The notes under the pieces were generated by a model that did no database searches, was not told the DNA's origin, and was given only the letters and a program-made list of their open reading frames with translations. DNA of 64,000 bases from Fructobacillus americanaquae (GTDB taxonomy: Bacteria > Bacillota > Bacilli > Lactobacillales > Lactobacillaceae): the NCBI RefSeq assembly GCF_024029775.1, contig NZ_CP097122.1, positions 924,001-988,000 on the forward strand, in the 5' to 3' direction. Positions 14,906 through 23,629 of the stretch are shown here, one piece after another (the first letter of the stretch is position 1; every line of letters begins with the position of its first letter). The position numbers were made by a program, and so were the translations under genes.

Positions 14906-16948
14906 ATGTCAGACAAGAAAACATTTTATATCACAACCCCAATTTACTATCCATCAGGAAAGTTACAACTGGGAAATACTTATACGACAGTTTTGGCGGA
15001 TGCCGCTGCTCGTTACCATCGTCTTTTGGATGAAGACGTCTTCTTTTTGACTGGGACCGATGAACACGGTGAAAAGATTCAAAAGAAGGCGAACGAAGCC
15101 GGTACAAGCGAAATTGAATACTTGGACAAGATGATTAAGGATATCAAGGACCTGTGGTCATTGATGGGCATTTCATATGATAAGTTTATTCGAACGACTG
15201 ATGAAGGACACGAAAAAGCAGTTCAGAAGATTTTCCAGCAATTATTGGACCGAGGTGACATCTACAAGGGGCAATATGAAGGTTGGTATTCTGTTTCCGA
15301 TGAAGAGTATTTCACGGAATCACAATTGGCTGAGGTGTACCGTGACGAAAACGGTAAGATGATTGGTGGTAAGGCGCCTTCTGGTCATGAAGTTGAAAAG
15401 ATCCAAGAAGAATCATACTTCTTCAAAATGTCTAAGTATGCTGACTGGTTGGTTGATTACTATCAGTCACATCCTGATTTCGTCCAACCACATGCACGAA
15501 TGAATGAAATGTTGCAAAACTTCATTTTGCCGGGCTTGGAAGACTTGGCCGTGACGCGGACTTCTTCTAACTGGGGTGTGCCTGTCCCAGGCGATGAACG
15601 TCACGTCATTTATGTTTGGATTGATGCCTTAGCTAACTATATTACTGCTTTGGGTTACGATTCAGCTGATGATTCACTTTTGCAGAAGTTTTGGCCAGCT
15701 AATGTGCAATTAGTCGGAAAGGAAATTGTTCGTTTCCATATTATTTACTGGCCAATCATGTTGCATGCCCTTGGTTTGGAGTTACCAAAGGAAATCATTG
15801 GTCACGGTTGGCTCGTGATGAAGGATGGCAAGATGTCTAAGTCCAAGGGAAATGTGATTTACCCTGAAGATTTAACGGCCCGTTATGGCTTGGATGCTGT
15901 TCGTTACTATTTGTTGCGCTCAATGCCATTTGGCAATGACGGTGTCTTTTCACCGGAGGACTTTGTGTCACGCGTGAACTTTGATTTGGCCAACGATTTG
16001 GGAAATCTCTTGAATCGAACAGTCGCCATGATTAATAAGTATGAAGATGGCGTCATTCCAGCATTTACAACCGGCAAGACTGATTTTGATGAAGACTTGG
16101 ATTTGGTTGTTGAAAAGCAGATTACAGAATATAACCAGCACTTGGCCTCTGTTCATACAGCGGACGCCTTAGAAGCTGTTTGGGGTGTTGTTCGTCGAGC
16201 CAACAAGTATATCGATGAAACGGAACCTTGGGTTTTGGCCAAGAAGGCTGGGGAAGATGAAGCTGCGAAAGCAACTTTGCAATCTGTTTTGGCTCACTTG
16301 GCTGGAGCACTCCGTGCTGTTGCAGCGATGCTGCAACCGGTCATGACAGATGCGCCACGACAAATGTTCGCCCAACTTGGATTAGACTACCCCGAAAAGG
16401 GCGTTTCATTAGTTGGTCTTGCCATCGATCAAGTACCTTCAGGTACGCGGGTAGTTGCCAAGGGTGAGCCAATCTTCCCTCGTTTGGATGTGGAAAAAGA
16501 GGTGGCCTACATTGCCTCATTGGTTTCAAAAGATACTAAGGGTAAAGGCCGGGCCGTCAAGGAAGCAGCTAAGCAGGGCGCAAGGGAGCAAGAAGTGAGC
16601 GAAGAAATAAAACATAAGGATTTGATTGAGTACGACGACTTTGATAAAGTCGAAATTTTAGCAGCTAAGATTACTGCTGCTGAATTTGTGGAAAAGTCAA
16701 AGAAGCTGATTAAGTTCACTTTAGATGATGGTTCTGACAAGCCTCGGCAAATCTTGTCGGGAATTCGTCAATGGTATCCGGAACCTGAAGTTTTGTTAGG
16801 CAAGACGGTAGCAATTGTGGCCAATATGGCACCACGAAAGATGGCTGGTGAACTATCAGAAGGAATGATCCTTTCTGCTGAAAAAAACGGTATTGTAACC
16901 GTTACGATTTTGCCAGAAGTCATTGAACCTGGTTCAGGCATTGAATAA
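14906..16948 (+). CDS. metG: Methionyl-tRNA synthetase
   Basis: Charges tRNA-Met with methionine. 680 aa: Rossmann catalytic core, KMSKSKGN loop near residue 310, anticodon-binding helical domain, and a C-terminal EMAP/Trbp111-type tRNA-binding domain (about residues 575-680, FDKVEILAAKI...ILSGIRQW...MAPRKMAGELSEGM). The HIGH signature is diverged: PSGKLQLGNTYT, with Gln and Asn in place of both His, a drift I associate with LAB MetRS. No zinc-knuckle cysteines are seen, as in the Bacillus type. AAAGGACTCAT precedes the ATG. Confidence 0.97.
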   Translation: MSDKKTFYITTPIYYPSGKLQLGNTYTTVLADAAARYHRLLDEDVFFLTGTDEHGEKIQKKANEAGTSEIEYLDKMIKDIKDLWSLMGISYDKFIRTTDEGHEKAVQKIFQQLLDRGDIYKGQYEGWYSVSDEEYFTESQLAEVYRDENGKMIGGKAPSGHEVEKIQEESYFFKMSKYADWLVDYYQSHPDFVQPHARMNEMLQNFILPGLEDLAVTRTSSNWGVPVPGDERHVIYVWIDALANYITALGYDSADDSLLQKFWPANVQLVGKEIVRFHIIYWPIMLHALGLELPKEIIGHGWLVMKDGKMSKSKGNVIYPEDLTARYGLDAVRYYLLRSMPFGNDGVFSPEDFVSRVNFDLANDLGNLLNRTVAMINKYEDGVIPAFTTGKTDFDEDLDLVVEKQITEYNQHLASVHTADALEAVWGVVRRANKYIDETEPWVLAKKAGEDEAAKATLQSVLAHLAGALRAVAAMLQPVMTDAPRQMFAQLGLDYPEKGVSLVGLAIDQVPSGTRVVAKGEPIFPRLDVEKEVAYIASLVSKDTKGKGRAVKEAAKQGAREQEVSEEIKHKDLIEYDDFDKVEILAAKITAAEFVEKSKKLIKFTLDDGSDKPRQILSGIRQWYPEPEVLLGKTVAIVANMAPRKMAGELSEGMILSAEKNGIVTVTILPEVIEPGSGIE

Positions 16949-16956
16949 AAATCAGT

Positions 16957-16990
16957 AAAAAAGGCGGTTGCGCGAGCAACCGCCTTTTTT
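16957..16990. terminator. Bidirectional terminator between metG and pyrE
   Basis: AAAAAAGGCGGTTGC...GCAACCGCCTTTTTT, ten GC-rich pairs, usable from both strands. Confidence 0.92.
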
Positions 16991-17064
16991 CATGTGGCTG
17001 AAGAAAGACTTGTTTGGGGAAATGTTAGTGGTAATGAAATCTTAGCCACCGCGCAATCAAAACC

Positions 17065-17700
17065 TTACTTTAACGGCCAAGCCCAGGGGTCCTGGTGCCA
17101 CTTGGCTAGGCGGGCATGGTCTTCGCCATTAATAACTTGTTGGTCGGCTAGCAATTGAATGAGACCGGTATAAGTTAAGAGTGGGGCGAAATCAAAGCCA
17201 GCCTCTTGGAAGTTCTTGTCAGCATCTGGGAAACCATATGAAAAAATTGACACGACACCGGCTACGTTGAAGCCTGCATTTTTGACGGCATTTGCAGCCC
17301 CAAGAACAGACCCACCGGTTGAAATTAGGTCATCAATCAAGACAACTTGGTCATTTGCTTGGATGACACCCTCGACCTGACGGCCAGTGCCATGGTCTTT
17401 TGGCTTGGAACGAACGTAAACCATCGGTAAATTCAACTCGGCGGCAACTAAGGCTGCTTGGGGGATGCCGGCGGTGGCAACACCAGCAATCACCGATACT
17501 TCTGGGTATTGTTCCTGAATTAATCCAGCTAATGCCCTGGTAATGGCGTGCCGTGTTTTGGGATAAGAAATTGTTTGGCGCAGGTCGGTGTAGATGGGAG
17601 ACTGGATGCCAGAGGCGAAGGTAAAGGTGTCGTCAACCTTTAATTGGACGATCTTGTGATCAATTAAGTCTTGGAGGATTGTTTCTGTTAAAACTGTCAT
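17065..17700 (-). CDS. pyrE: Orotate phosphoribosyltransferase
   Basis: Converts orotate and PRPP to OMP in pyrimidine synthesis. 211 aa with the type I PRTase motif VVLIDDLISTGGS (PRPP binding), FTFASGIQSPIYTDLR near the N terminus and VAGVATAGIPQAA. It lies 45 nt after pyrF on the minus strand, so OMP is made and decarboxylated by products of one operon. The rest of the pyr genes are not in the window. Confidence 0.95.
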   Translation of the reverse strand: MTVLTETILQDLIDHKIVQLKVDDTFTFASGIQSPIYTDLRQTISYPKTRHAITRALAGLIQEQYPEVSVIAGVATAGIPQAALVAAELNLPMVYVRSKPKDHGTGRQVEGVIQANDQVVLIDDLISTGGSVLGAANAVKNAGFNVAGVVSIFSYGFPDADKNFQEAGFDFAPLLTYTGLIQLLADQQVINGEDHARLAKWHQDPWAWPLK

Positions 17701-17745
17701 GGATAAAACCTTTCATGTTACTTTTAATGTGTTTATTGGTCGAAG

Positions 17746-18459
17746 TCAGCCTTGCCAAGCACTCTGGTAGCGCTGCCAGGCGGCAACTGGGTCACTTGCC
17801 TTGGTAATTGGCCGACCAACAACGATTGCCTTGGCACCATCTGCAGCTGCCTGGTCGGGACTGGCGACCCGAACTTGGTCACCGGTTTGGTCTGCTTGCA
17901 TGCGAATGCCAGGTACAACAAAGAGAAAATCGGGTCGTAAGTGGGCGTTTAGAGTCGTTAACTCTAAGGCGGAACAGATAACACCATCACATCCGGCCTG
18001 CTCGGCCATTTGGGCTAAGGCCAAGACCTGGTCTTGCATTGATAGAGCTGCGTGCTGTTCGTTTTTGAGAACTTCGTCGGAAATAGAAGTTAGCTCTGTT
18101 ACCGCTAGGAGGGCGGGCGTGTTGACGCTAGTTTTTGCTGCCCCGATTTCCAGACCTTCCTTGGCAGCTTGCAACATTAAAGATCCGCCTAGCGAGTGGA
18201 CGGTGACGTAGTCAACACCGAGACGACCGATTTGGGCCATAGCTTGTCGGACGGTATTGGGAATATCAAAAAGCTTCAAGTCTAAGAAAATCAGGCAACC
18301 GCGCTTTTTTAAATCAGTAATAATGGCAGGTCCAGCTTGGTAGAAGAGCTCCATCCCGACTTTGACGGTTAATTGGCTGGGATCCGGAAAGTGATCTAAA
18401 AAGACTGTGACGGCGGCTAAGTCGTCAAAGTCCAAGGCAATCATTAGTGGCTTTTCCAT
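17746..18459 (-). CDS. pyrF: Orotidine 5'-phosphate decarboxylase
   Basis: Final step of de novo UMP synthesis. 237-aa TIM barrel with the catalytic DLKLFDIPNT block (Asp-Lys-Asp array), MIALDFDD at the N terminus and VVGRPITKA at the C-terminal phosphate site. GAAGGAGAG precedes the ATG. It is first in the pyrF-pyrE transcript and is preceded by a PyrR-type attenuation leader. Confidence 0.95.
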   Translation of the reverse strand: MEKPLMIALDFDDLAAVTVFLDHFPDPSQLTVKVGMELFYQAGPAIITDLKKRGCLIFLDLKLFDIPNTVRQAMAQIGRLGVDYVTVHSLGGSLMLQAAKEGLEIGAAKTSVNTPALLAVTELTSISDEVLKNEQHAALSMQDQVLALAQMAEQAGCDGVICSALELTTLNAHLRPDFLFVVPGIRMQADQTGDQVRVASPDQAAADGAKAIVVGRPITKASDPVAAWQRYQSAWQG

Positions 18460-18482
18460 TGTTACTCTCCTTCATGGGCAAG

Positions 18483-18571
18483 AAAAAAGACTATTCCCTA
18501 AAAAAGTTCAGAGAATAGTCTTATTGTGTTAAAAATTAAATGTAAGTTAATCATCTGGCTTCTCTGAACCA
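18483..18571 (-). promoter_or_regulatory. PyrR-type attenuator leader of pyrFE
   Basis: On the minus strand a stem TGGTT...AGCCA displays CAGAGA (18556-18571), resembling the PyrR anti-antiterminator site. The segment GTTCAGAGAA is exactly complementary to TTCTCTGAAC (18506-18515), which is the 5' arm of a terminator AAGACTATTC...GAATAGTCTTTTTT (18483-18523). The three mutually exclusive pairings are the classic pyr attenuation layout: PyrR-UMP binding favours termination. Confidence 0.82.
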
Positions 18572-18587
18572 ATTAATGACTAATGAA

Positions 18588-18616
18588 AGTATAAACTATC
18601 TGTTGACTTTCGACAA
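18588..18616 (-). promoter_or_regulatory. Promoter of pyrFE
   Basis: Minus strand TTGTCG, 17-nt spacer, TATACT (18588-18593). Start of transcription near 18581, just before the PyrR leader. Confidence 0.7.
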
Positions 18617-18624
18617 ATTTATTT

Positions 18625-18658
18625 TAAAAAAGCCCCAAGGAGTGTTTCCTTAGGGCTT
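18625..18658 (-). terminator. Terminator after the flavoprotein oxidoreductase
   Basis: Minus strand AAGCCCTAAGG ... CCTTGGGGCTTTTTT. Confidence 0.88.
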
Positions 18659-18674
18659 GAAAAGCAGTTCTAAT

Positions 18675-20009
18675 TTAAAGGAGGTCGCCGATGGCAGAGT
18701 AACCAATCGTTGGGAAAATTGTAACCAAGCGACTCAGTTGTTCTGGCGTATAGGCAAATTCAATGGCAGGCAAGAGAGCGTTGATAATGTCTTCTGCGTG
18801 TTCTGAAATTTCGATTGCACCCACTAAGTGCTTTTCCTTGTCATAAATCAATGAAAGGTGGCCTTCCTTTTCATAGTCGACCATTCGGTACCAATCATCC
18901 ATGACGTCCTTTTCAACGACATCATATTGGTCAGGGTGAGCGGCAGCTTCATCGAGTGTTACGCCAGTCTGGGCTAAACGGGGTGTTGTAAAGACCGTTG
19001 TACCAACAGCTGGATAATTAATGGCTTGGTCGTCTTGACCTAAGAGATGCTTGGCAACATATTGGGATTCGAAGGTTGCTGTTGGTGTCAACTTTGGCTG
19101 ATTCTTTTTTACCACGTCACCAGTAGCGTAAATATTTGGAACGGCTGTTTGGAGGTATTCGTTGACTACAATACCGGCCTTGTCGAATTCAATTCCTAAG
19201 TCTTCCAAGCCCAGGTCAGCTGTGTTTGGAATTCGACCGGTAGCATCCATGATGTAATCGGCTTCATAGGTACCGGTTGATGTCTTGACTGCAAAGCCAG
19301 AAGTCACTTGTTCGACACTTTCGGTCTGACTATTCTTAACGAATGTAATCCCTTGTTTTTCAAGTGCTTTAACTAAAGCATCGCTATAGCGCTGGTTGAA
19401 TGCTGGCAAAGCGCGGTCGGAACGCAGAATAACCGTTACATCAACACCGGCGGCATTCATCATTGCGGCTGTTTCCAGTCCAATATAACCAGCCCCAATG
19501 ATGACCATCTTGTCGGGGGCTTGGTCTAATGACAAGAAGTCCTTTGAATCGTGTAGGTACTCGGCGCCAGGGATGTTCAGGCGGTTAGAGTGCATACCAG
19601 TGGCAATCACGATATTTTCGGCCGTAACGGTTTGGTCACCGACCTTGACGGTGTGAGCATCCGCTAAGTGACCGGCACCAAAGTAGAACTTGATGCCAAG
19701 TCCTTCCATGCCACTTTGGATAGCGTTTGGGAAGATGGCGATAATTTCCTTTTTACGGGCCATGTTCTTGGCCCAATCAATATCACCGCTACCTGAGACA
19801 ATGCCGTTTGAAGCGCGAAGTTCACGTTGTAAGGAAGTTGCATTTTCTAGGATAACCTTGGCGTTACAACCCCAGTTTGGGCAGGTGCCGCCGACCTTTT
19901 CTTTTTCGACAAAGGCGACTTTCTTACCGGCTTGGGCCAAAAGCGGTGCGCCATCAAAGGCCCCATGGCCGGCTCCAAGGTATAAAACGTCATAATCATA
20001 TGCTGCCAT
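18675..20009 (-). CDS. FAD/NAD(P)-dependent disulfide oxidoreductase family protein (glutathione reductase-like)
   Basis: 444-aa class I pyridine nucleotide-disulfide oxidoreductase fold: FAD dinucleotide motif YLGAGHGAFDGA, redox site GGTCPNWGCNAK, NAD(P) motif IIGAGYIGLETAAM, second FAD motif IYATGDV, and a dimerisation domain. The C terminus, where active-site His-Glu (HPTxxE) normally sits, reads IFPTIGYSA, so the catalytic His is Phe and the Glu is missing. Many LAB annotate such proteins as glutathione reductase, but the change makes that reaction doubtful. AGGAGGAATC precedes the ATG. Monocistronic. Confidence 0.85.
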   Translation of the reverse strand: MAAYDYDVLYLGAGHGAFDGAPLLAQAGKKVAFVEKEKVGGTCPNWGCNAKVILENATSLQRELRASNGIVSGSGDIDWAKNMARKKEIIAIFPNAIQSGMEGLGIKFYFGAGHLADAHTVKVGDQTVTAENIVIATGMHSNRLNIPGAEYLHDSKDFLSLDQAPDKMVIIGAGYIGLETAAMMNAAGVDVTVILRSDRALPAFNQRYSDALVKALEKQGITFVKNSQTESVEQVTSGFAVKTSTGTYEADYIMDATGRIPNTADLGLEDLGIEFDKAGIVVNEYLQTAVPNIYATGDVVKKNQPKLTPTATFESQYVAKHLLGQDDQAINYPAVGTTVFTTPRLAQTGVTLDEAAAHPDQYDVVEKDVMDDWYRMVDYEKEGHLSLIYDKEKHLVGAIEISEHAEDIINALLPAIEFAYTPEQLSRLVTIFPTIGYSAIGDLL

Positions 20010-20161
20010 TTTCTAGATTCCTCCTAATTTGAAAGCTTAATATGATTATCGCACAGTTTCTTTTAGAAGTGAAATTTAAACTATACCAAATTGTCATTTT
20101 ATTTACATTTTTGGCCTATTATCTAAACAAATAAAAAGCCCCTGTAAAGATGATTATAAAG

Positions 20162-20247
20162 AAAAAGCCACAACCAACACTGGCAGATGACCCCAAAGTT
20201 TTATTATCCTAATCTTTGGCTTATGCCTATGTTGGTCAAGGCTTTTT
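20162..20247. other. 86-nt long interrupted hairpin between an ECF gene and an oxidoreductase gene
   Basis: Successive paired segments AAAAAGCC/GGCTTTTT, CAACCAACA/TGTTGGT, GGCA/TGCC and CCAAAG/CTTTGG stack around a loop of about 16 nt. It starts with A5 and ends with T5, so it can stop transcription from both strands, but it is far longer than a normal terminator. It could be a structured RNA, a MITE-like element or a decayed inverted repeat. Confidence 0.7.
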
Positions 20248-20275
20248 ATATTGTTACTCCGTGATTTTGGTTTAG

Positions 20276-20770
20276 TTAGTTTAAGGACACCCGCTTTGAC
20301 AAAGCGGGACGAACCACGAGGGCGATGACTAGACCAAAGGCACATTGAGCAATGTTACCAATAATTGAAGCAAAGCCGGTCGCCCAGCTGTGAGAAAGGA
20401 AGGCGGTGGCAAAGAAGTAGCCCACAACCATCACAAGTGAAGCCACAAGTACAGCAATTGTTTGGCTCATGACTGATTTTTTAGCGCCAATTAATCCGGC
20501 TAAGTAACCTTCCAAACCGTGAATAATCAAAGAGAAGGGGGCCCAAGCAGCATAACCGGCCAAAAGATCTAAGAGTAAACCGGATAAACCACCGACAATC
20601 ATCCCAGAGCGTGCACTACCCAACAGTGCGACTAAGAAAATTCCAGCTTCTACTAAGTTGACGTAGCCACCTGGCGTTGGAATGCGGACCACGTAAGAAA
20701 GGGCGAGGTTCAAAGCAGTGATCACGGCCAAAGTCGTGATGGTCTTGGTAGTAAAGTATTTATTCATCAT
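20276..20770 (-). CDS. ECF transporter S component (substrate unassigned)
   Basis: 164-aa integral membrane protein with about six helices and the ECF S-component pattern: an N-terminal TLAVITALNLALSYV helix holding the Ala-rich coupling face, PGGYVNLVEAGIFLVALLG, GLSGLLLDLLAGYAAWAPFS and HGLEGYLAGLIG. It would bind a vitamin or precursor and use a shared EcfAA'T module encoded elsewhere. The pattern recalls pyridoxine or hydroxymethylpyrimidine S components, but I cannot assign the substrate. No riboswitch of known type was recognised upstream. Confidence 0.85.
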   Translation of the reverse strand: MMNKYFTTKTITTLAVITALNLALSYVVRIPTPGGYVNLVEAGIFLVALLGSARSGMIVGGLSGLLLDLLAGYAAWAPFSLIIHGLEGYLAGLIGAKKSVMSQTIAVLVASLVMVVGYFFATAFLSHSWATGFASIIGNIAQCAFGLVIALVVRPALSKRVSLN

Positions 20771-20926
20771 TATCTCTCCATATCTTCAAATAATAGGAAT
20801 ATTATAGCAAGGATTATAATGAATAAAATAAAAGTTTCTTTTCAGTTATCCAACAAAGTCAGAAAATGGTATGGTTAATTTTCCAAACAATTTCTAGTGA
20901 AGACTTGCACTGGTTTCTGGCCTTTG

Positions 20927-20935
20927 TGTTATAAT
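20927..20935 (+). promoter_or_regulatory. Extended -10 promoter of gap
   Basis: TGtTATAAT about 45 nt before the gap ATG; TTGCAC lies upstream at 19 nt spacing. Confidence 0.65.
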
Positions 20936-20980
20936 GTCCTTGTTGACATAAGTCAAAAAATTAATTGGAGGTCTACACAC

Positions 20981-21991
20981 ATGACTGTGAAGATTGGTAT
21001 TAATGGATTTGGTCGGATTGGTCGTTTGGCATTCCGTCGTATTTTGGAACTTGGCGACTCAGCAGCTGATGTTGAGGTTGCAGCCATCAACGATTTGACT
21101 AGCCCATCAATGTTGGCATACTTGTTGAAGTATGACTCAACTCATGGAACTTTGGATGCTGAAGTTTCTGCTGATGAAACTGGTATCGTGGTTAACGGTA
21201 AGCACTACACTGTCTACGCAGAACGCGATGCAAAGAACATTCCTTGGGTTAAGAATGATGGCGTTGAATATGTATTGGAAGCTACTGGTTTCTACACTTC
21301 AGCCGAAAAGTCACAAGCCCACTTGGATGCAGGTGCTAAGAAGGTTTTGATCTCAGCTCCAGCTGGTGACGTGCCAACTGTTGTTTATGGTGTAAACCAA
21401 GACATCTTGAAGACTGACGACAAGATTGTTTCAGCTGGTTCATGTACTACACAGTCATTGGCTCCAATGGCTCGTGTATTGCAAGACCAATTTGGTGTTG
21501 AAGTGGCAACGATGACTACTATCCACGCCTTTACTTCAACTCAAATGATTTTGGATGGTCCTAAGTCAAAGAAGTTCCGTTCAAACCGTACTGCTTCAGT
21601 AAACACAATCCCTCACTCAACTGGTGCTGCTAAGGCGATCGGCCTTGTTGTTCCTGAATTGAAGGGTAAGGTTGACGGTCACGCACAACGTGTTGCCGTT
21701 GTTGATGGTTCTGTTACTGAATTGACTTCTGTTTTGTCAAAGAAGGTTTCAGCAGACGAAATCAATGCAGCGATGAAGGCAGCTTCATCTGACTCATTTG
21801 GCTACAACGAAGATGAAATCGTTTCATCAGACATCATTGGTGACACTCATGGTGCTACTTTTGATGCTACTCAAACGCAAATCGTCGAAGCCGGTGACAA
21901 GCAATTGGTTAAGACTGTTTCATGGTACGACAACGAATATGGTTTCACTTCAAACATGATCCGTACTTTGTTGCACTTTGCAAACGTATAA
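20981..21991 (+). CDS. gap: Glyceraldehyde-3-phosphate dehydrogenase
   Basis: NAD-dependent glycolytic and phosphoketolase-pathway enzyme, 336 aa. [12 protein letters not shown] binds NAD; the catalytic cysteine is in [12 protein letters not shown], where the second residue usually Cys (CTTNCLAP) is Ser. [13 protein letters not shown] and [15 protein letters not shown] complete the family pattern. ATG 20981 follows TTGGAGGTC. Codon use is extremely biased to preferred codons, as expected for a very highly expressed gene. No cggR or pgk/tpi neighbours, so it is monocistronic with its own terminator. Confidence 0.98.
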   Translation: MTVKIGINGFGRIGRLAFRRILELGDSAADVEVAAINDLTSPSMLAYLLKYDSTHGTLDAEVSADETGIVVNGKHYTVYAERDAKNIPWVKNDGVEYVLEATGFYTSAEKSQAHLDAGAKKVLISAPAGDVPTVVYGVNQDILKTDDKIVSAGSCTTQSLAPMARVLQDQFGVEVATMTTIHAFTSTQMILDGPKSKKFRSNRTASVNTIPHSTGAAKAIGLVVPELKGKVDGHAQRVAVVDGSVTELTSVLSKKVSADEINAAMKAASSDSFGYNEDEIVSSDIIGDTHGATFDATQTQIVEAGDKQLVKTVSWYDNEYGFTSNMIRTLLHFANV

Positions 21992-22007
21992 TCATTTATA
22001 TAAAGGA

Positions 22008-22031
22008 GGAACGCTACGGCGTTCTTTTTTT
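22008..22031 (+). terminator. Terminator after gap
   Basis: GAACG ctacgg CGTTC followed by seven T. Confidence 0.8.
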
Positions 22032-22137
22032 GTGTTCTTTTTGACTGATTACCACAAAATCGGTTTCTGGTAATCGAACTTGTTTGTTCTCTCGTGGTAG
22101 ACTGGTTTATACGAAGAAAAAGAACACGAGGACAAAG

Positions 22138-22950
22138 ATGCAAGTTGCTATTTCGTCAGATAATCATTTGGATTTAAATAAGGTTGAAACAGAGTGGGCG
22201 CTTGAACAGCAAACTGTCTACCTTCAAAAACATCAAATTGCTGTTTATATTATTGCTGGCGACCTGTTTAATCGTTTTGATAAGACATTAGACTTTGCCC
22301 ACGACCTGCAAAAGCGGTTAGGGTCGGCGACTGCGGTCCGTTTTTTGGCTGGTAACCACGAAATGGGGGCGGGGGTCAGTTACCAGGAACTAGAAAGTTC
22401 GGTGGATGACCTTTATTTCCATCATAAAACGCTGGATATTGGTTCGGCCCGCTTGATTGGCAATAATGGTTGGTATGATTATAGTTTTGATCAAAATCAG
22501 CATAGTATTGAAGAAATCACTCGTTTTAAGCGTGAATTTTGGTATGACCGGCGAATTGAACAACCAATGACCGATCCAGAACGGTTGGCCATTAACCTAA
22601 CTCAGATGGACCAAGATATCAAAGAAGCAAAAAAAATGGGGAAAAAGCCAATCTTAATTAACCATTTTGCTCAAGAACAAGCCTTTATTGATCAAATACC
22701 GTTTCGGAGGAAACGGCTTGATGTATTGAGATCTTTTTTAGGTAGTCAGGCTGTCGGTGATTTAGCGGTGGCCAATCAAGTTCAGGTTGCCATTTCTGGT
22801 CATTTGCACCTGCATGTTCAGGCATTGCCGATTCAGCAGACTACCTTTTATAATGCCTCGGTTGGTTATCGGACTCGTCGAGTCAAGGAATGGTTTAGCC
22901 ACGACTTTATGACGGAGTGGCGCAACCGCTTAGTTATTCTCGATGTTTGA
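22138..22950 (+). CDS. Calcineurin-like metallophosphoesterase
   Basis: 270-aa cytoplasmic phosphoesterase with the five blocks of the superfamily: SSDNHLD (D-x-H), GDLFNRFD, LAGNHE, INHF and SGHLHLH. The substrate is unknown; the family includes nucleases, cyclic-nucleotide and protein phosphatases. ATG 22138 follows GAGGACAAAG and begins exactly at the first beta strand. Located alone between gap and the fatty acid operon with no operon partner. Confidence 0.88.
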   Translation: MQVAISSDNHLDLNKVETEWALEQQTVYLQKHQIAVYIIAGDLFNRFDKTLDFAHDLQKRLGSATAVRFLAGNHEMGAGVSYQELESSVDDLYFHHKTLDIGSARLIGNNGWYDYSFDQNQHSIEEITRFKREFWYDRRIEQPMTDPERLAINLTQMDQDIKEAKKMGKKPILINHFAQEQAFIDQIPFRRKRLDVLRSFLGSQAVGDLAVANQVQVAISGHLHLHVQALPIQQTTFYNASVGYRTRRVKEWFSHDFMTEWRNRLVILDV

Positions 22951-23093
22951 ACTTGTGAAAGAATTTATTTTTTCTAATTTTGTCTATATCAATCTAAGCC
23001 ATTAAATAGCAGCCAGGCGGAAGGTAGATTTTTAATTATTAACAATTATTAACATAAGAAGAAAGTGTTAAAATTAGTTGAACAAATGTTAAT

Positions 23094-23125
23094 AGTTTGA
23101 CTATCGAAGTATTAACTGTTAGACT
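23094..23125 (+). promoter_or_regulatory. FabT box overlapping the promoter of the fatty acid operon
   Basis: AGTTTGACTATCGAAGT (23094-23110) matches the FabT palindrome of streptococci, which has the form TTTGAnTATCAAA. Inside it lies the -35 TTGACT (23097-23102), 17 nt before the -10 TAGACT (23120-23125). FabT bound to acyl-ACP would occlude RNA polymerase. Upstream, AATTATTAAC is repeated in tandem at about 23034-23053; its role is unknown. Confidence 0.78.
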
Positions 23126-23185
23126 GTTTTTATTGTGAATTGAAGTTAACTAGGGCCATTCTCGGCCATTAAGAAAGGAAACCTG

Positions 23186-23629
23186 ATGCCAGTACTGACT
23201 ACGACTGAAATTATGGACCTCATTCCAAACCGTTACCCAATCATCTATATGGACTACGTTGAAGAAATGGTTCCTGATGAATCAATCGTTGCTGTGAAAA
23301 ACGTGACGATTAACGAGCAATTCTTCCAAGGCCATTTTCCCGGTAACCCAGTAATGCCCGGCGTGCTAATTATTGAATCATTGGCGCAAGCAGCGTCAAT
23401 TTTGATTTTGTCATCACCCCAATTTAAGGGCAAGACAGCCTATATGACGGGTATCAATGATGCCAAGTTCAAGAAGATGGTTGTTCCTGGTGATGTTTTG
23501 AAGCTACATGCTACATTTGGTAAGGTTCGAGAGAACATGGGGACCGTTACGGTCACGGCTAAGGTTAATGATAAGGTCGCAACCAGCGCGGAATTAATGT
23601 TCGTGGTGGCACCTGATGAGCAAAACTGA
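23186..23629 (+). CDS. 3-hydroxyacyl-ACP dehydratase, FabZ-like, candidate FabN-type isomerase
   Basis: 147-aa hot-dog protein with NRYPIIYMD and the catalytic helix GHFPGNPVMPGVLIIESLAQAASIL (active His and Glu present). It is one of two FabZ paralogues in the operon (the other at 29999). It occupies the first position, where streptococci have the isomerase FabM. In enterococci one of two FabZ-like proteins, FabN, isomerises trans-2-decenoyl-ACP to the cis-3 form and so makes unsaturated fatty acids. A FabN role here is inferred from position and from absence of FabA/FabM. Its end overlaps fabT by 14 nt. Confidence 0.88.
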   Translation: MPVLTTTEIMDLIPNRYPIIYMDYVEEMVPDESIVAVKNVTINEQFFQGHFPGNPVMPGVLIIESLAQAASILILSSPQFKGKTAYMTGINDAKFKKMVVPGDVLKLHATFGKVRENMGTVTVTAKVNDKVATSAELMFVVAPDEQN

